From the NCBI GenBank assembly GCA_001600355.1, contig BCJU01000001.1:1-64000 (forward strand): a DNA stretch of 64,000 nucleotides, written 5' to 3'. Each line of letters opens with the position of its first letter. The stretch's first letter is position 1. A program made the position numbers and the translations under genes. Positions 35,272 through 45,064 of this stretch are shown here, piece by piece. This DNA is from Meira nashicola. Lineage: Eukaryota > Basidiomycota > Exobasidiomycetes > Exobasidiales > Brachybasidiaceae. The notes under the pieces were generated by a model. The model did not search any database. It saw only the letters and a program-made list of their open reading frames with translations, and was not told where the DNA came from.

Positions 35272-37314
35272 TTAGAACAATTGTAACCAAAGCCAAACAA
35301 TTAATGGTAAGATAATCATTGCCCTTATCTCACGTAAAATGTTCTTTTCTATATAAATTGGCCTATTCAACATAGCCGTCCTTCTGATTTCCCTTCTAGC
35401 CCTTGCTTCAAATCCACCCGTTGTGGATCGTAAAGGTGTAATAGGAAACGCAGTCGAGGAAGAAGAAAATGTAATCAATTTATCTCTCAACCAACGATCC
35501 AATCCTCTGCCTAATCTCCATTTACGATCGATTATAAGAAAGATGATTAAAGCGAATAAAGATAAAGGGTATATTTTTGTCCAAATTTGAATTTGGTCAG
35601 GTAAAGCACAAGGCATGGCAATAGCATTTGCTCTTTGTGATTGATCGTCCCATGTTAAAAGCATTCTTGCATAACCAGGTGTATGTACGCCTCCAGTCAT
35701 ACTGAAAGCTTTCAAAGTTAATTCTTCAGCAAAATTATCTTTTTTATCATGCTTATGCATATATCGATGTCGAACGTGACAATGATCATGATCATCTCCG
35801 GAAAAGATTAATTGAGCATTTGAATGATGTAAGAGCCATTGAGAGACCGGTCTTGCAATTGTATTCTGATAAGTTGCATATTGATCGACACCTTGTTCTA
35901 TGCTATCTCTATGAAAAGATTCTCTGTGCCAGCCTTGATCATCGATTCGAATCTGTTGAGATGAATCATTCACATTCATGAGAGAATGCTGTGTTACGGA
36001 ACAAGGTGTTCCCGCTGGTCTATAGAGGGGTATATGTGAGATCAAGATACGCACAGGCTCTGGGATATTAGAATTGTCTGTAACGTGTGTGCTTTGCATT
36101 CCTTCGATAAAGTCCAATGTTTCTGAAAATCGTGCTTTTCCTTCTTTATACCATTGTGGATCTTCGATTTGTTGATGAGAATCAAGATGATCCTGTTGTT
36201 TCAACCATGCTGACTCCATCTCCTCTTGACCTTTTTTATCATCGAAAGAAGTAGTAGCCGGTGACATTCCTGCAAGATGCAAGGCATCCACTAATGTGAT
36301 TTCATGCGTTGGACTTTCACTGTTGCTGTTCAAGTATAATGGGAATCTAGCATTCACCGTTCTCTTCCATTCATTTGATTCGACTACGATTCGATCAGGA
36401 CCGCCTTTCGGTCGTAAAATCACCCTTTGCGAAGGTGAAAGCTTTGAAAAAGAAGGAAGAGGTGCCCTCTTTCGGTGTTGATCAAAAGATTGATTTGTAT
36501 TCTCAACATTTTCTCTTTGCCCTTCTAGGATGTCCCTATTCGTGATTGTATGATGCAATTCAGGTCGACTGTTCTTGAGCGATTGTCCAATAGACCATGT
36601 AAATCTTTTGCGTTCAACGTCATACCACGTTCCCCAGGATTGCAGCCATCTTTGACGAGATTCAAGACTTTCACCTTCGAATATAATATTATGCGTTAAG
36701 GGTATCCTAACGTCATGATTACCAGGCACATAAATCGTTGGAACACGTTCTAAAAACAGGCTCTTGAATCGTGAAACGTGACGTTCATAGCGCAATACAT
36801 CTTCATTCGTACTAAGTGCTCTTCTACCGCCATCCAATAAATCACCCAACCAAATCACTGAATCACTTTGAGCACGTCCCTGGGTTCGAACGACTGCTTG
36901 AAATGCTTTTCGTACATATGTGTTTGCGGCCCATCGAACGATTCCATAAACTATTTTATGTAAACCTAGCGGTAAATTGTTCAGATTTTCGTACGAATCT
37001 CGATCGATCAATTGTGGATCCGCCAAGATTGTGATCATCATTCGTTGTACACCACGAGTAGGATTTGCATCTTTTGAAGTAGAAGCATGATCGGAGGGAA
37101 TGCAACGAAGAGAGCTAAGCAAAAATGAAAGTCTTTCATTCCATAAAACGATTAAAACACCCGCCCATCGTAGTATATGAATCGTTCCACGACCATCAGT
37201 GAAAAGAACGTTTAACGTTTTACGTAGAATTCCCCTTTGCTGTTTCACCTTATTATCGTTATCATGATCGATCGTTGTATAGTCATCATCACGCTCATGC
37301 AATGGCAATACCAT
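35272..37314 (-). CDS. Ted1/Cdc1/PGAP5-type metallophosphoesterase
   Basis: A 680-residue membrane enzyme. A TM lies near 45-66. The phosphoesterase core has TILADPQLID (about 91-100), WLGDLLDGGR, VPGNHDVR and FSGDDHDHCHVRHRY as metal-binding blocks, then the family closing segment MTGGVHTPGYARMLLTW. Two C-terminal TMs follow (about 583-602 and near the end). Relatives remove side-chain ethanolamine phosphate from GPI anchors (PGAP5, Ted1) or act in Mn-dependent GPI steps (Cdc1), so ER/Golgi location is expected. A charged 200-residue insert (about 220-420) separates the metal sites. I cannot tell Ted1 from Cdc1 by eye. Confidence 0.82.
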   Translation of the reverse strand: MVLPLHERDDDYTTIDHDNDNKVKQQRGILRKTLNVLFTDGRGTIHILRWAGVLIVLWNERLSFLLSSLRCIPSDHASTSKDANPTRGVQRMMITILADPQLIDRDSYENLNNLPLGLHKIVYGIVRWAANTYVRKAFQAVVRTQGRAQSDSVIWLGDLLDGGRRALSTNEDVLRYERHVSRFKSLFLERVPTIYVPGNHDVRIPLTHNIIFEGESLESRQRWLQSWGTWYDVERKRFTWSIGQSLKNSRPELHHTITNRDILEGQRENVENTNQSFDQHRKRAPLPSFSKLSPSQRVILRPKGGPDRIVVESNEWKRTVNARFPLYLNSNSESPTHEITLVDALHLAGMSPATTSFDDKKGQEEMESAWLKQQDHLDSHQQIEDPQWYKEGKARFSETLDFIEGMQSTHVTDNSNIPEPVRILISHIPLYRPAGTPCSVTQHSLMNVNDSSQQIRIDDQGWHRESFHRDSIEQGVDQYATYQNTIARPVSQWLLHHSNAQLIFSGDDHDHCHVRHRYMHKHDKKDNFAEELTLKAFSMTGGVHTPGYARMLLTWDDQSQRANAIAMPCALPDQIQIWTKIYPLSLFALIIFLIIDRKWRLGRGLDRWLRDKLITFSSSSTAFPITPLRSTTGGFEARARREIRRTAMLNRPIYIEKNILREIRAMIILPLIVWLWLQLF

Positions 37315-37703
37315 ATGATATCAAATCGCTTTGCTTGGCAACGATATAAGACAAGATGGTAATGGTGCTTCGAATAGAGAGAAGATTTGTATACATTGAT
37401 GTGTAATAAAAAGTCTGTACATGTGTACTTTAAAGCGTGGAAGCCAGACTTACACGCTAAAAAGCGCCGGCTCACGCATTTATCATACGGAAAAATCCAA
37501 CGCGTCTTTTTTTTTTCTCTAGTTTACAAAACCTTCCCCGCTAAAAATGATAAAGTATCTGTATGCATGCATGATCGATATTTGCATCCACTTCCCTATC
37601 AATCCTCATATCTTTTACTACGAACTCCTTTTGAGGTCGAAAAGGGACCATTCTTGCGCTATGTGCTTGCTAAAATGATCACTGCTCTATATCATCTCTG
37701 AAA
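37315..37703. other. divergent promoter region
   Basis: About 390 bp between the phosphoesterase and orphan 2. It has TGCATGCATG near 37563 and a T-run near 37507. No coding evidence. Confidence 0.5.
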
Positions 37704-39005
37704 ATGTCAATGGTCGCTCTAACTTCGCAACCGGTCCAATTACCACTTCCTGTTCAATCTGACTTTTCAGATCGTGTAAAGAAGCAAAATGGTCAAGAAC
37801 GGTTTTGGATGCATCGTCGTGATGCGATCAGCGTCGAATCTGGAGGTACTGCAATGAAGGAGAATAGAGGTTTAGATGTTTCAAAGGTAGAAATAGACGA
37901 GAAGTGTGTTCACAATGGCGAAGAAAACTTGACTGCTGCGATTACTTTGAAGGAAACGAAAGAGAAAGATGAACATACGCCACAAGAAATAGACTGCCAA
38001 TCGGACCGTAATGATCGTAGAAAGCAAAGGAAGGCGAAGAGAGATGCAAATATGGCCGCTTACGGCAGAAAGAAACGGAGAGATCCGCTTTTGGAAGCTC
38101 GATTATCCTTGCTAGGACTAGCAAATACGCAAAGCAATGACATACCAGCATCACAAATATCAGTAAATGTGGAAGAGAGAAGGATGAGTGCAGAAAATGA
38201 TCGACACGAAGACATGGCCGAATCAGCGGCGGTCACTTCTCCTGCTTTCGGATTAATGGTTCCATATAATACAATGTCTAGTATCTTATCTGATGTTTCA
38301 TATGAAGAGGGATCTTTGATGTCGCATAGCATAAGTTATCAAAGTACTATGGCGGTTGACGAGATGCATAGGAGGGATAGTGAATCAAACAGTATGAATT
38401 TCATGCATGATTCAGTGCAAATTCGTTCAAAAGACGGTAAACAAAGTTCATCTCTCAATCCACCTTCAACACCAAAGCATGAAAGTACAAAATCCACTTT
38501 GCTCGCATATATTCAAGCTTCACCAGCTATCACTGAAAATAGCCGAGCATCCAGTGGCAGTACGGTGAACACATCAATCTTATTTCCAAATCGTGAAAGT
38601 CAAAGGAGCAGTTTGGGAATGCTTTTGATTGCCAATGATGACATCTTTCCTAAACCGCCCATTCGAAGAGGATATGATACCTTTTCCGATGATGGAACTA
38701 TACTCGCACGCGGAGCATTGGATATGGACGAAGAGACACCTAAAGCAAGACCGATAGAAATTGATGAATTTGACTATAGAGATAAACCTTTGCCCGCTAT
38801 TCGAGATTCATCAGAAGACGATAGAACGATCCGGCAATTCATTCCACCCTCATCGCCCATACCTTCACTAATTAGAGATGGACCGAATTTCTTACAAGCT
38901 CAAAATGCGATCGGACTTTCGCTTATGCCTACATCCGAAAAACCAACTATTCCATCAAAATCATACCGTAAAAAGCCTGCCACTTTTTCCTCTGACCCGT
39001 GTTGA
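37704..39005 (+). CDS. uncharacterised protein, orphan 2
   Basis: A 433-residue hydrophilic frame I do not recognise. The most structured-looking part is a basic helix at about 104-137 (NDRRKQRKAKRDANMAAYGRKKRRDPLLEARLSLLGL), which could bind nucleic acid or act as a nuclear signal; that is inference. The remainder is Ser/Asp/Glu/Pro-rich, with several SxP and SSP sites, a possible short motif FPNRESQRSSLGMLL near 295-309, and FIPPSSPIPSLI near the end. It has no TM and no signal peptide. The single long frame with normal codon use supports a real gene. Confidence 0.65.
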   Translation: MSMVALTSQPVQLPLPVQSDFSDRVKKQNGQERFWMHRRDAISVESGGTAMKENRGLDVSKVEIDEKCVHNGEENLTAAITLKETKEKDEHTPQEIDCQSDRNDRRKQRKAKRDANMAAYGRKKRRDPLLEARLSLLGLANTQSNDIPASQISVNVEERRMSAENDRHEDMAESAAVTSPAFGLMVPYNTMSSILSDVSYEEGSLMSHSISYQSTMAVDEMHRRDSESNSMNFMHDSVQIRSKDGKQSSSLNPPSTPKHESTKSTLLAYIQASPAITENSRASSGSTVNTSILFPNRESQRSSLGMLLIANDDIFPKPPIRRGYDTFSDDGTILARGALDMDEETPKARPIEIDEFDYRDKPLPAIRDSSEDDRTIRQFIPPSSPIPSLIRDGPNFLQAQNAIGLSLMPTSEKPTIPSKSYRKKPATFSSDPC

Positions 39006-39848
39006 TCCACTCTATATACATTTGGCGATGTATCATGTAGCATTATTGTCTGCTGTACTTTTCTCCGCAGAATCTGTATCATATTGTTCCCTATCTATTT
39101 GTCATTCTCAATGAGTTGATGAACTTCTTTTTTCTCTTGATTTGACGTGAAACGGATTTTTTTCCGGACTCGGTCTTATGATTCGGAAGACAAAGTATAT
39201 TCAAGCCGGGTCTTAAAGCCCTGACCGACCAAAAAAAAAGGTATGATGCATGTATGAAATCGTGTCAAGCGGGGAAACTTTAGGCAACTGCATAAATTCA
39301 CGCCCAACGAGCTCGCCTTCTATCGAATTCAGCCTTTTTGTACGCCCAACAAAACAAACATTTGTTGGTATTTGTATTCAGGATAACATATGTATTCATC
39401 TCAAATATAAATTTTGACCTATGGTAATTACACTTTTTCTTAGATGCGCGTTTTTTTATATTCATACCCTAGGCGTTCCGGTATCTTTTCGTAGAATCAC
39501 TCAGGGCGTTCGGACGCTCTAATGTAGGACTTTTTTCTCGATCTTCTCATTCACGTACGCGTTGCCCTTGTTTGCATAGTACAATAAACACTGTTCCTTT
39601 GCCTTGAAATTTTTTTGATCTCTTAGTCTAAAGATAATCTAGCACATTTGCTGCATCTCTCTCGGTTCGGTCATTTTCCCCCAATTTCAACAGACGGCTT
39701 TCTTGCCAGCCGGATGAGAAGAAGCGAAAGAAGAAAATGAAAAAAAAAATATGCTCGTACTATGCATCACCAATTCACTCCACTACCCTCATCATCATTC
39801 CATCATCCTAATCACCAATTTTACTTTGATCACATTGCTCTTTTCATC
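39006..39848. other. promoter region of citrate synthase
   Basis: About 840 bp. It holds a small GCGTTCGGACGC hairpin near 39508, T-runs and A-runs. An in-frame upstream ATG at 39762 would extend citrate synthase by 29 His/Pro/Phe-rich residues that look unlike a presequence, so I treat it as leader. Confidence 0.5.
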
Positions 39849-41347
39849 ATGATGAGCCTTTCAATCAACCGTGCGGCTATGCGTGCTGCAGCACCTGCCC
39901 GTCAATACGCAATCGCTTCTCAAAGCGTTCGTTTTGCCTCCACTAAAACACTCAAAGATGCCGTTGCAGAAGTTGTTCCTGCTAAACGTGAACAATTGAA
40001 AAAACTCAAAGCTGATTACAACGATGCAAGCTTGGGTCAAATTAAATTGGAAAACTTGTTGGGTGGCATGCGTGGCTTAAAAGTTATGCTATGGGAAGGT
40101 TCCGTTTTGGACTCTGAACGTGGTATCGCTTTCCACGGAAAATCCATTCCTGATTGCGAGAAAGTTTTACCAACTGCTCAAGATATTGGCTTGTCCGGAA
40201 AAGAGATGCGTGAGTTTTTTGGAGGATGTTAATCATAGATTACAAGTATGGAATTACTAACCCTTATCATTTTCTTTTCTTTTGCCCAGTTCCTGAATCT
40301 ATGCTTTGGCTCTTGTTGACTGGACAAGTTCCAAGCAAGGAAGAAGTCAAACAATTGTCTGCCGAATTAGCATCAAAGGGTAAATTGCCAAGCTATGCTG
40401 AAAAGATCATCGACAGCTTCCCAAAGACTATGCACCCAATGACACAATTCGCATCTGCCGTCGCTTCCCTTAACCACGACAGCAAATTTGCTGAAGCATA
40501 CAAACAAGGTGTCCGTAAAACTGAATACTGGCAACCAACTTTGGAAGACTCTATCGATTTGATCGCTAAATTGCCTGCTATTGCCGCCCGTATTTATTAC
40601 AACGTTTTCGGTCGTGGTGATGGTGCTCAAAAAATTGACTCAAACTTGGACTTGATCGGTAACTACTCTCAAATGATTGGTTACGGCGACAATGAGGGTA
40701 TGATTGATTATTTACGTTTGTACATCGCCATCCACGGTGATCACGAAGGTGGAAATGTCTCAGCTCACACTGCACACTTGGTCGGAAGTGCCTTGTCTGA
40801 TCCTTATCTATCTTACTCTGCCGCTTTGTTGGGTTTGGCCGGTCCATTGCACGGATTGGCTAACCAAGAAGTTTTAGGTTGGGCTTTGGACATGCAAAAG
40901 AAGGTTGGCGATAACGCTAGCGAAGCAGACATTAAGGAATTCTTATGGTCTACCTTGAAGAGCGGTCGTGTTGTTCCAGGTTACGGACATGCAGTTTTGC
41001 GTATGCCTGACCCACGTTTCTCTGCTCTCTCTCGTTTCTGTGACACACGTACAGAATTAAAGAATTCTCCAATCGTTCAATTGGTTCAAAAGACCAGTAG
41101 AGTTGCCCCTGAAGTTTTGAAAGAACACGGAAAGACCAAGAACCCTTACCCCAACGTTGACGCAGCCAGTGGATGTGTTTTGTACGAATATGGATTAAAG
41201 GAATGGAGCTACTACACTGTCATCTTTGGTATCTCCCGTGCTTTGGGTGCTTTGCCTCAATTGGTTATGGACCGTGCTCTTGGATTGCCAATCGAACGTC
41301 CAAAGAGTCTCTCTATGGACGCTTTGGAAGAATTGTTGAAAAAATAA
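39849..41347 (+). CDS. mitochondrial citrate synthase, two exons
   Basis: Exons 39849-40209 and 40290-41347 give 472 residues. The intron (80 bp, GTGAGT donor, CCCAG acceptor) joins KEM to LPESMLWLLLTG in phase 1. The presequence is MMSLSINRAAMRAAAPARQY, Ala/Arg-rich. Catalytic residues are visible: His308 in GLAGPLHGLANQE, His354 in GYGHAVLRMPDPRF and Asp411 in NVDAASG. It condenses acetyl-CoA and oxaloacetate in the TCA cycle. NVDAASG replaces the common NVDAHSG, and the Asp is kept. Codon choice is more biased (TTG, GGT, C-ending) than in its neighbours, which suggests high expression. A methylcitrate synthase role cannot be fully excluded. Confidence 0.93.
40210..40289 (+). other. spliceosomal intron of citrate synthase
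   Basis: 80 bp, GTGAGT donor, TTTTGCCCAG acceptor, phase 1. Confidence 0.92.
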
Positions 41348-41683
41348 GCGAATGAAAATTTTCAAGCTTTAGCTACAAATCTTTACAGAGTCTTCCTTCA
41401 TTCATCCGATTTGATGATCAGAAAATGATGCTCATACTGTCTTGTAATCGTAGTTCTTGTACGTCATACAAGATGCGCATCTCAAACAAATAGAAATGTT
41501 AATCTCCTTATTTTTCGATTTTTTTTGCGTACGTATTACACGATTGATGTATTACACAATTGATTAAGGACATTCTGAAAAGGTAAAAATTAAATGGAAG
41601 CATTTGTATATGGAAGAATATAGAAGATACATGTAACGATTAACCAAAACATAAAATTACGAGATTTTCAGTCTCTTTTAAGC
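41348..41683. other. convergent 3' intergenic
   Basis: About 335 bp between citrate synthase and the next Zn2Cys6 gene. AT-rich, nothing else seen. Confidence 0.4.
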
Positions 41684-43291
41684 TCACTTCTTCACCTGAG
41701 CCCGACGTAAAAGTTCGCCAGTCACCATAGTAGAAACCTCATATAATTCTTCAGATGAGAGTTCGGTCAGATTGCCTTGACCGTTGGTGAGTGAAGAAGT
41801 AATTATTGCTGTGCGTTCTTGCTGCAATGATGATAAACGTGTTTGATCATCTTGAGCGTCGCCGTAATTGTGATATAATCGTTGACGGTAAATGGATGAA
41901 CTTTCACGAGAAGAAATATTGTTCGAAAGAGGTGGTAAAGGGTGATTACGTTGATCTTTTACCCATGCTTCTCGACGCATGATAGAATTTTGAATTGGCT
42001 GCAAATTCTTTTGATGAGTAGATACAGCTTGCGTTGGATAACGGTATAATTCCGTATAACTTTGCTCAATTTGACGATTACCAACTCTTTCTGTATTGTA
42101 GAATGCCCTTTGACCATTCTCTTGCGCATGATTGTTGATCAAAGGTTGCATTGTACCCGATTGTTGATTGACGGTATTTGTTGCCAAACGTGGTCGCTTT
42201 GCCAATGTTATGCGTGGATGAGGAAAATCCGGTCTTGAAGTGATGCAATCGTGAGGAAATCCCCTACGGATACAACCATCACATGGTCCACTAGTAGAAG
42301 CACCAGGTTGTGCCCTTGAACATTTCGTTTTCATTCGAAAGCATCGATCACAGCTCTTTCTTTGAGGAGCTGTGTTAAATGTTGTCGTATTAGATCGTTG
42401 TGCAGCCCTTACAAGCATTTGAGGAAAAGAATCATTGACTTCATTATCTTTTTTCTCACTTTGAATTTCGTCAACCGAAACAATCTTTGCATTGCTATCA
42501 CTTTTGTTCCTTTGATCTTGACATAGATTTTTCTCTTGGCTTTTTGTCTTGTTCATGTCTACTGAAGGCACAATCGGATTCTTTGTCATCCCGACTACCT
42601 TTTCCGTCTCTTTGTCAGCTGGACTAGGACTCTTGTAATCTTCAAAAGTGGTTGTAGAATCTGCACCAGAAGATAGATCGTCACTTTTTTGATTTTTCAT
42701 ACGTGATGGATCTGAAGATGCAGAAAAGACTGGAGTATTGTAAATATTTGCAGATGATTGACTAGATGTAGTACTGTCTGTGCTATTTGCTTCTTCCATT
42801 TGTCCTCCAATACGACTTTTTTGGTGATTTTGGGGCCTTACACGTAAAAATGGCAAAGATTTTTCTGCTTTTTCATTTGGAAGGTTTGTTTTTTCATCTT
42901 GGTCTTGATTTTGATCTTGATCTTGTCTTTTGCGTTTTGCGCTTTTGTCCTCTGTTTCCTTTGACCAAATTTGATGATCATCGAATGATAAACGTCTTCT
43001 ATGACGAAATTCTCGAAACATTCGATCTGATTTTGATATAGAAGTGAATGCGTTCTCTGCTTTAATTTGTGAAGCTTCTGATTCAGAGAATGCAGTTGGT
43101 TGTTCTTTTTCATCGTCGGAAGAATGACTTCTTTCCGAAGAAGTTGGCCAAACTTGTAAAATATTGTCCGATTCGTTAGAGATTGAATTATTTGTTTTTT
43201 TGACTTTGATCATAGTTTCGGATCGATTATTGATTAACAAATCGCGATTAGGATGTGTTGGTGAAAATGATTTTTGAATGAGCAAAGGCAT
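41684..43291 (-). CDS. Zn2Cys6 transcription factor, internal cluster
   Basis: A 535-residue protein with the zinc cluster in the middle (about 312-346) rather than at the N-terminus: SCDRCFRMKTKC, then a 12-residue loop, then CDGCIRRGFPHDC. The loop between the third and fourth Cys is longer than the usual 5-9. The N-terminal 300 residues are highly charged and low complexity (Asp, Gln, Lys, Ser), and the C-terminal part is Gln- and Asn-rich with a final helix ELSSEELYEVSTMVTGELLRRAQ. No middle regulatory domain is seen. Targets are unknown. The extended loop may still coordinate two zinc ions but deserves attention. Confidence 0.78.
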   Translation of the reverse strand: MPLLIQKSFSPTHPNRDLLINNRSETMIKVKKTNNSISNESDNILQVWPTSSERSHSSDDEKEQPTAFSESEASQIKAENAFTSISKSDRMFREFRHRRRLSFDDHQIWSKETEDKSAKRKRQDQDQNQDQDEKTNLPNEKAEKSLPFLRVRPQNHQKSRIGGQMEEANSTDSTTSSQSSANIYNTPVFSASSDPSRMKNQKSDDLSSGADSTTTFEDYKSPSPADKETEKVVGMTKNPIVPSVDMNKTKSQEKNLCQDQRNKSDSNAKIVSVDEIQSEKKDNEVNDSFPQMLVRAAQRSNTTTFNTAPQRKSCDRCFRMKTKCSRAQPGASTSGPCDGCIRRGFPHDCITSRPDFPHPRITLAKRPRLATNTVNQQSGTMQPLINNHAQENGQRAFYNTERVGNRQIEQSYTELYRYPTQAVSTHQKNLQPIQNSIMRREAWVKDQRNHPLPPLSNNISSRESSSIYRQRLYHNYGDAQDDQTRLSSLQQERTAIITSSLTNGQGNLTELSSEELYEVSTMVTGELLRRAQVKK

Positions 43292-45064
43292 TAAAGCTAA
43301 AGAAGAAAATGAAAAGAAAGGAACAAAATTTGTTGTTAATCAAAATTATTGAAATCGGAATGTTGTGTGCCTGATGAGATATGGTAAGGAAAGAAGGGTA
43401 AGCGAAACAAAAAAAAAAGCGATGCCTATTTTATATTGTCGTCATGCATTTATTCAATGCCGCGAATAAGTCTGGCGTCACACACTCTTTTTTTTTCTTG
43501 TTGTTTGACGGAAGCTTGCCTTCTGCGTCCTTACGCCCGGGCGGAGAATTTCTGGTAGTTTTCCCAATTTTTCTCAATTTTTACCGCCGCCGCCGCCGCC
43601 GTTGGTCCTTTGCTGCTGTTGCTGCTGTATTGTAACCATTAGCCCCCTCCGCCGCTGCTTATTATTTTTGATCATCGCCGTCATTTTGTCATCGTTTTTT
43701 GCCTCCGCCCTTTTTTTTATATCCAAATTTCGGCGGACCGTCTACGAATTGAATTTATATCGGTTCTGCGTAAAAGAAATTCCGATATAAACGGTTACCA
43801 AAAAAATCATCCGTTAGCCCTGTTGTTGCGTATAAAAACGGAATTTGAAAAGCCGTAATTGAGGCAAAATTGTTTATTATATATACCTCTTTAACTCCGA
43901 TCACGGCTTACCATTTGATGTTCTTCATCAAAACTAACAAAAGAGTAAAATATTTTATCAAACCGTGGATAAACTCATGTAAAATGATCTTATACACAAT
44001 CGCCACCGCCCCTTTCTTCCGCCGATCGTAGGCGTCCGCTGATACACAATTTAATACAAATACAAATCAATACTATAAACACAATTCTTTCACGCCAATC
44101 TCTGCCAAAAAAAAAATATATTTTTAATTATTATTGGCGTCTCAGGAACGCCAAAAAGAAAAAAGGCAATCGGTAGCCATGAAGAATGGCTGCTATCTCA
44201 GGCACATCAAGATCATCAGGAGGCCCTTTCGTAAGATTGTTTGTTGTACCTTAATAAAATGTACCTGATAGCATAAACTTGCTTTGATTTAATAACATAA
44301 AGTGAAAATATAAAAATGCATTGATTGAAAACCATAATCAATTTATGCTTACGCCGATTAAAAACGATAACATCTTTTGCGTGCTCAGCGCTTGATATCA
44401 GATCAAATATGTGAAATGTTCTATTTTTAAAGTCACAAACATTTTCATATCAATGAACCGAAGTAAGACGCGGAAAAAGAAAAGGGTAAACAAAAAGACG
44501 CATACCAGACAGGGGCAAAAAAAAAAGAAAACAAGGCTAAAACGTGTGCATTGTTCTTTTTTATGCATTAATTGTTTGTTTGTTCTTATTTCGAATATAC
44601 CCGCAGAAAGGCTAAATAAATAGCCCAAACAAACAAAAAAACAAAAGACCGTTGTAAACATAGTTTGCACTGTCAAACTGCTTTGTTTGCATTAGCGTGA
44701 AAAGAGAGAATGTCATTTAACTTTTAGTGTATCGAATAAGCGTCGCTTAAGCCACTTTCTTAGATCACTAGTACTTTCTGTGATATATTGGTTAAACCCC
44801 GCATCGGTATACTACATATATGCGTTGAAGAAAGAGAAAAGACTATTACATTACGAAAAACGTTGCATGATTTTCCAATGCAGCTTTTTTATGAATAATT
44901 GAACTTTCTCACAGAAAAAGAGAGTAGTTCAGATAGATTAAAAAACGGGCCAAGATCTCCCCACAAAAGAAAGAGTACTTAAGTTGTTTCGAATCATTTC
45001 GTTTTACCATAATTACCATCATCATTCCTTTCTCTTCACGTTCTTTTCCTCTTCTTTAATCATT
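43292..45064. other. long intergenic region with simple repeats
   Basis: About 1.8 kb between two divergently transcribed genes. It has a (CCG)n tract near 43584-43600, CTGCTGTTGCTGCTG near 43614, and long A and T homopolymers. Two hairpins stand out: TTTATATCGG with CCGATATAAA (43754-43763 and 43782-43791), and TGGCGT with ACGCCA near 44135-44153. Open frames here follow the repeats and are not gene-like. Confidence 0.55.
43754..43791. repeat. perfect 10-bp inverted repeat
   Basis: TTTATATCGG at 43754-43763 pairs with CCGATATAAA at 43782-43791 across an 18-nt loop, within the non-coding stretch. Confidence 0.7.

Noticed and set aside
39762..39848. Upstream in-frame ATG of citrate synthase
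   Set aside because: The added residues are His/Pro-rich and precede a normal mitochondrial presequence.
43584..43635. Short Arg-rich frame in the CCG tract
   Set aside because: The Arg run comes from the CCG repeat; the frame is short and lacks any family pattern.
44984..45064. Upstream start of the GH5 enzyme
   Set aside because: It would bury the clear signal peptide beginning at 45065.
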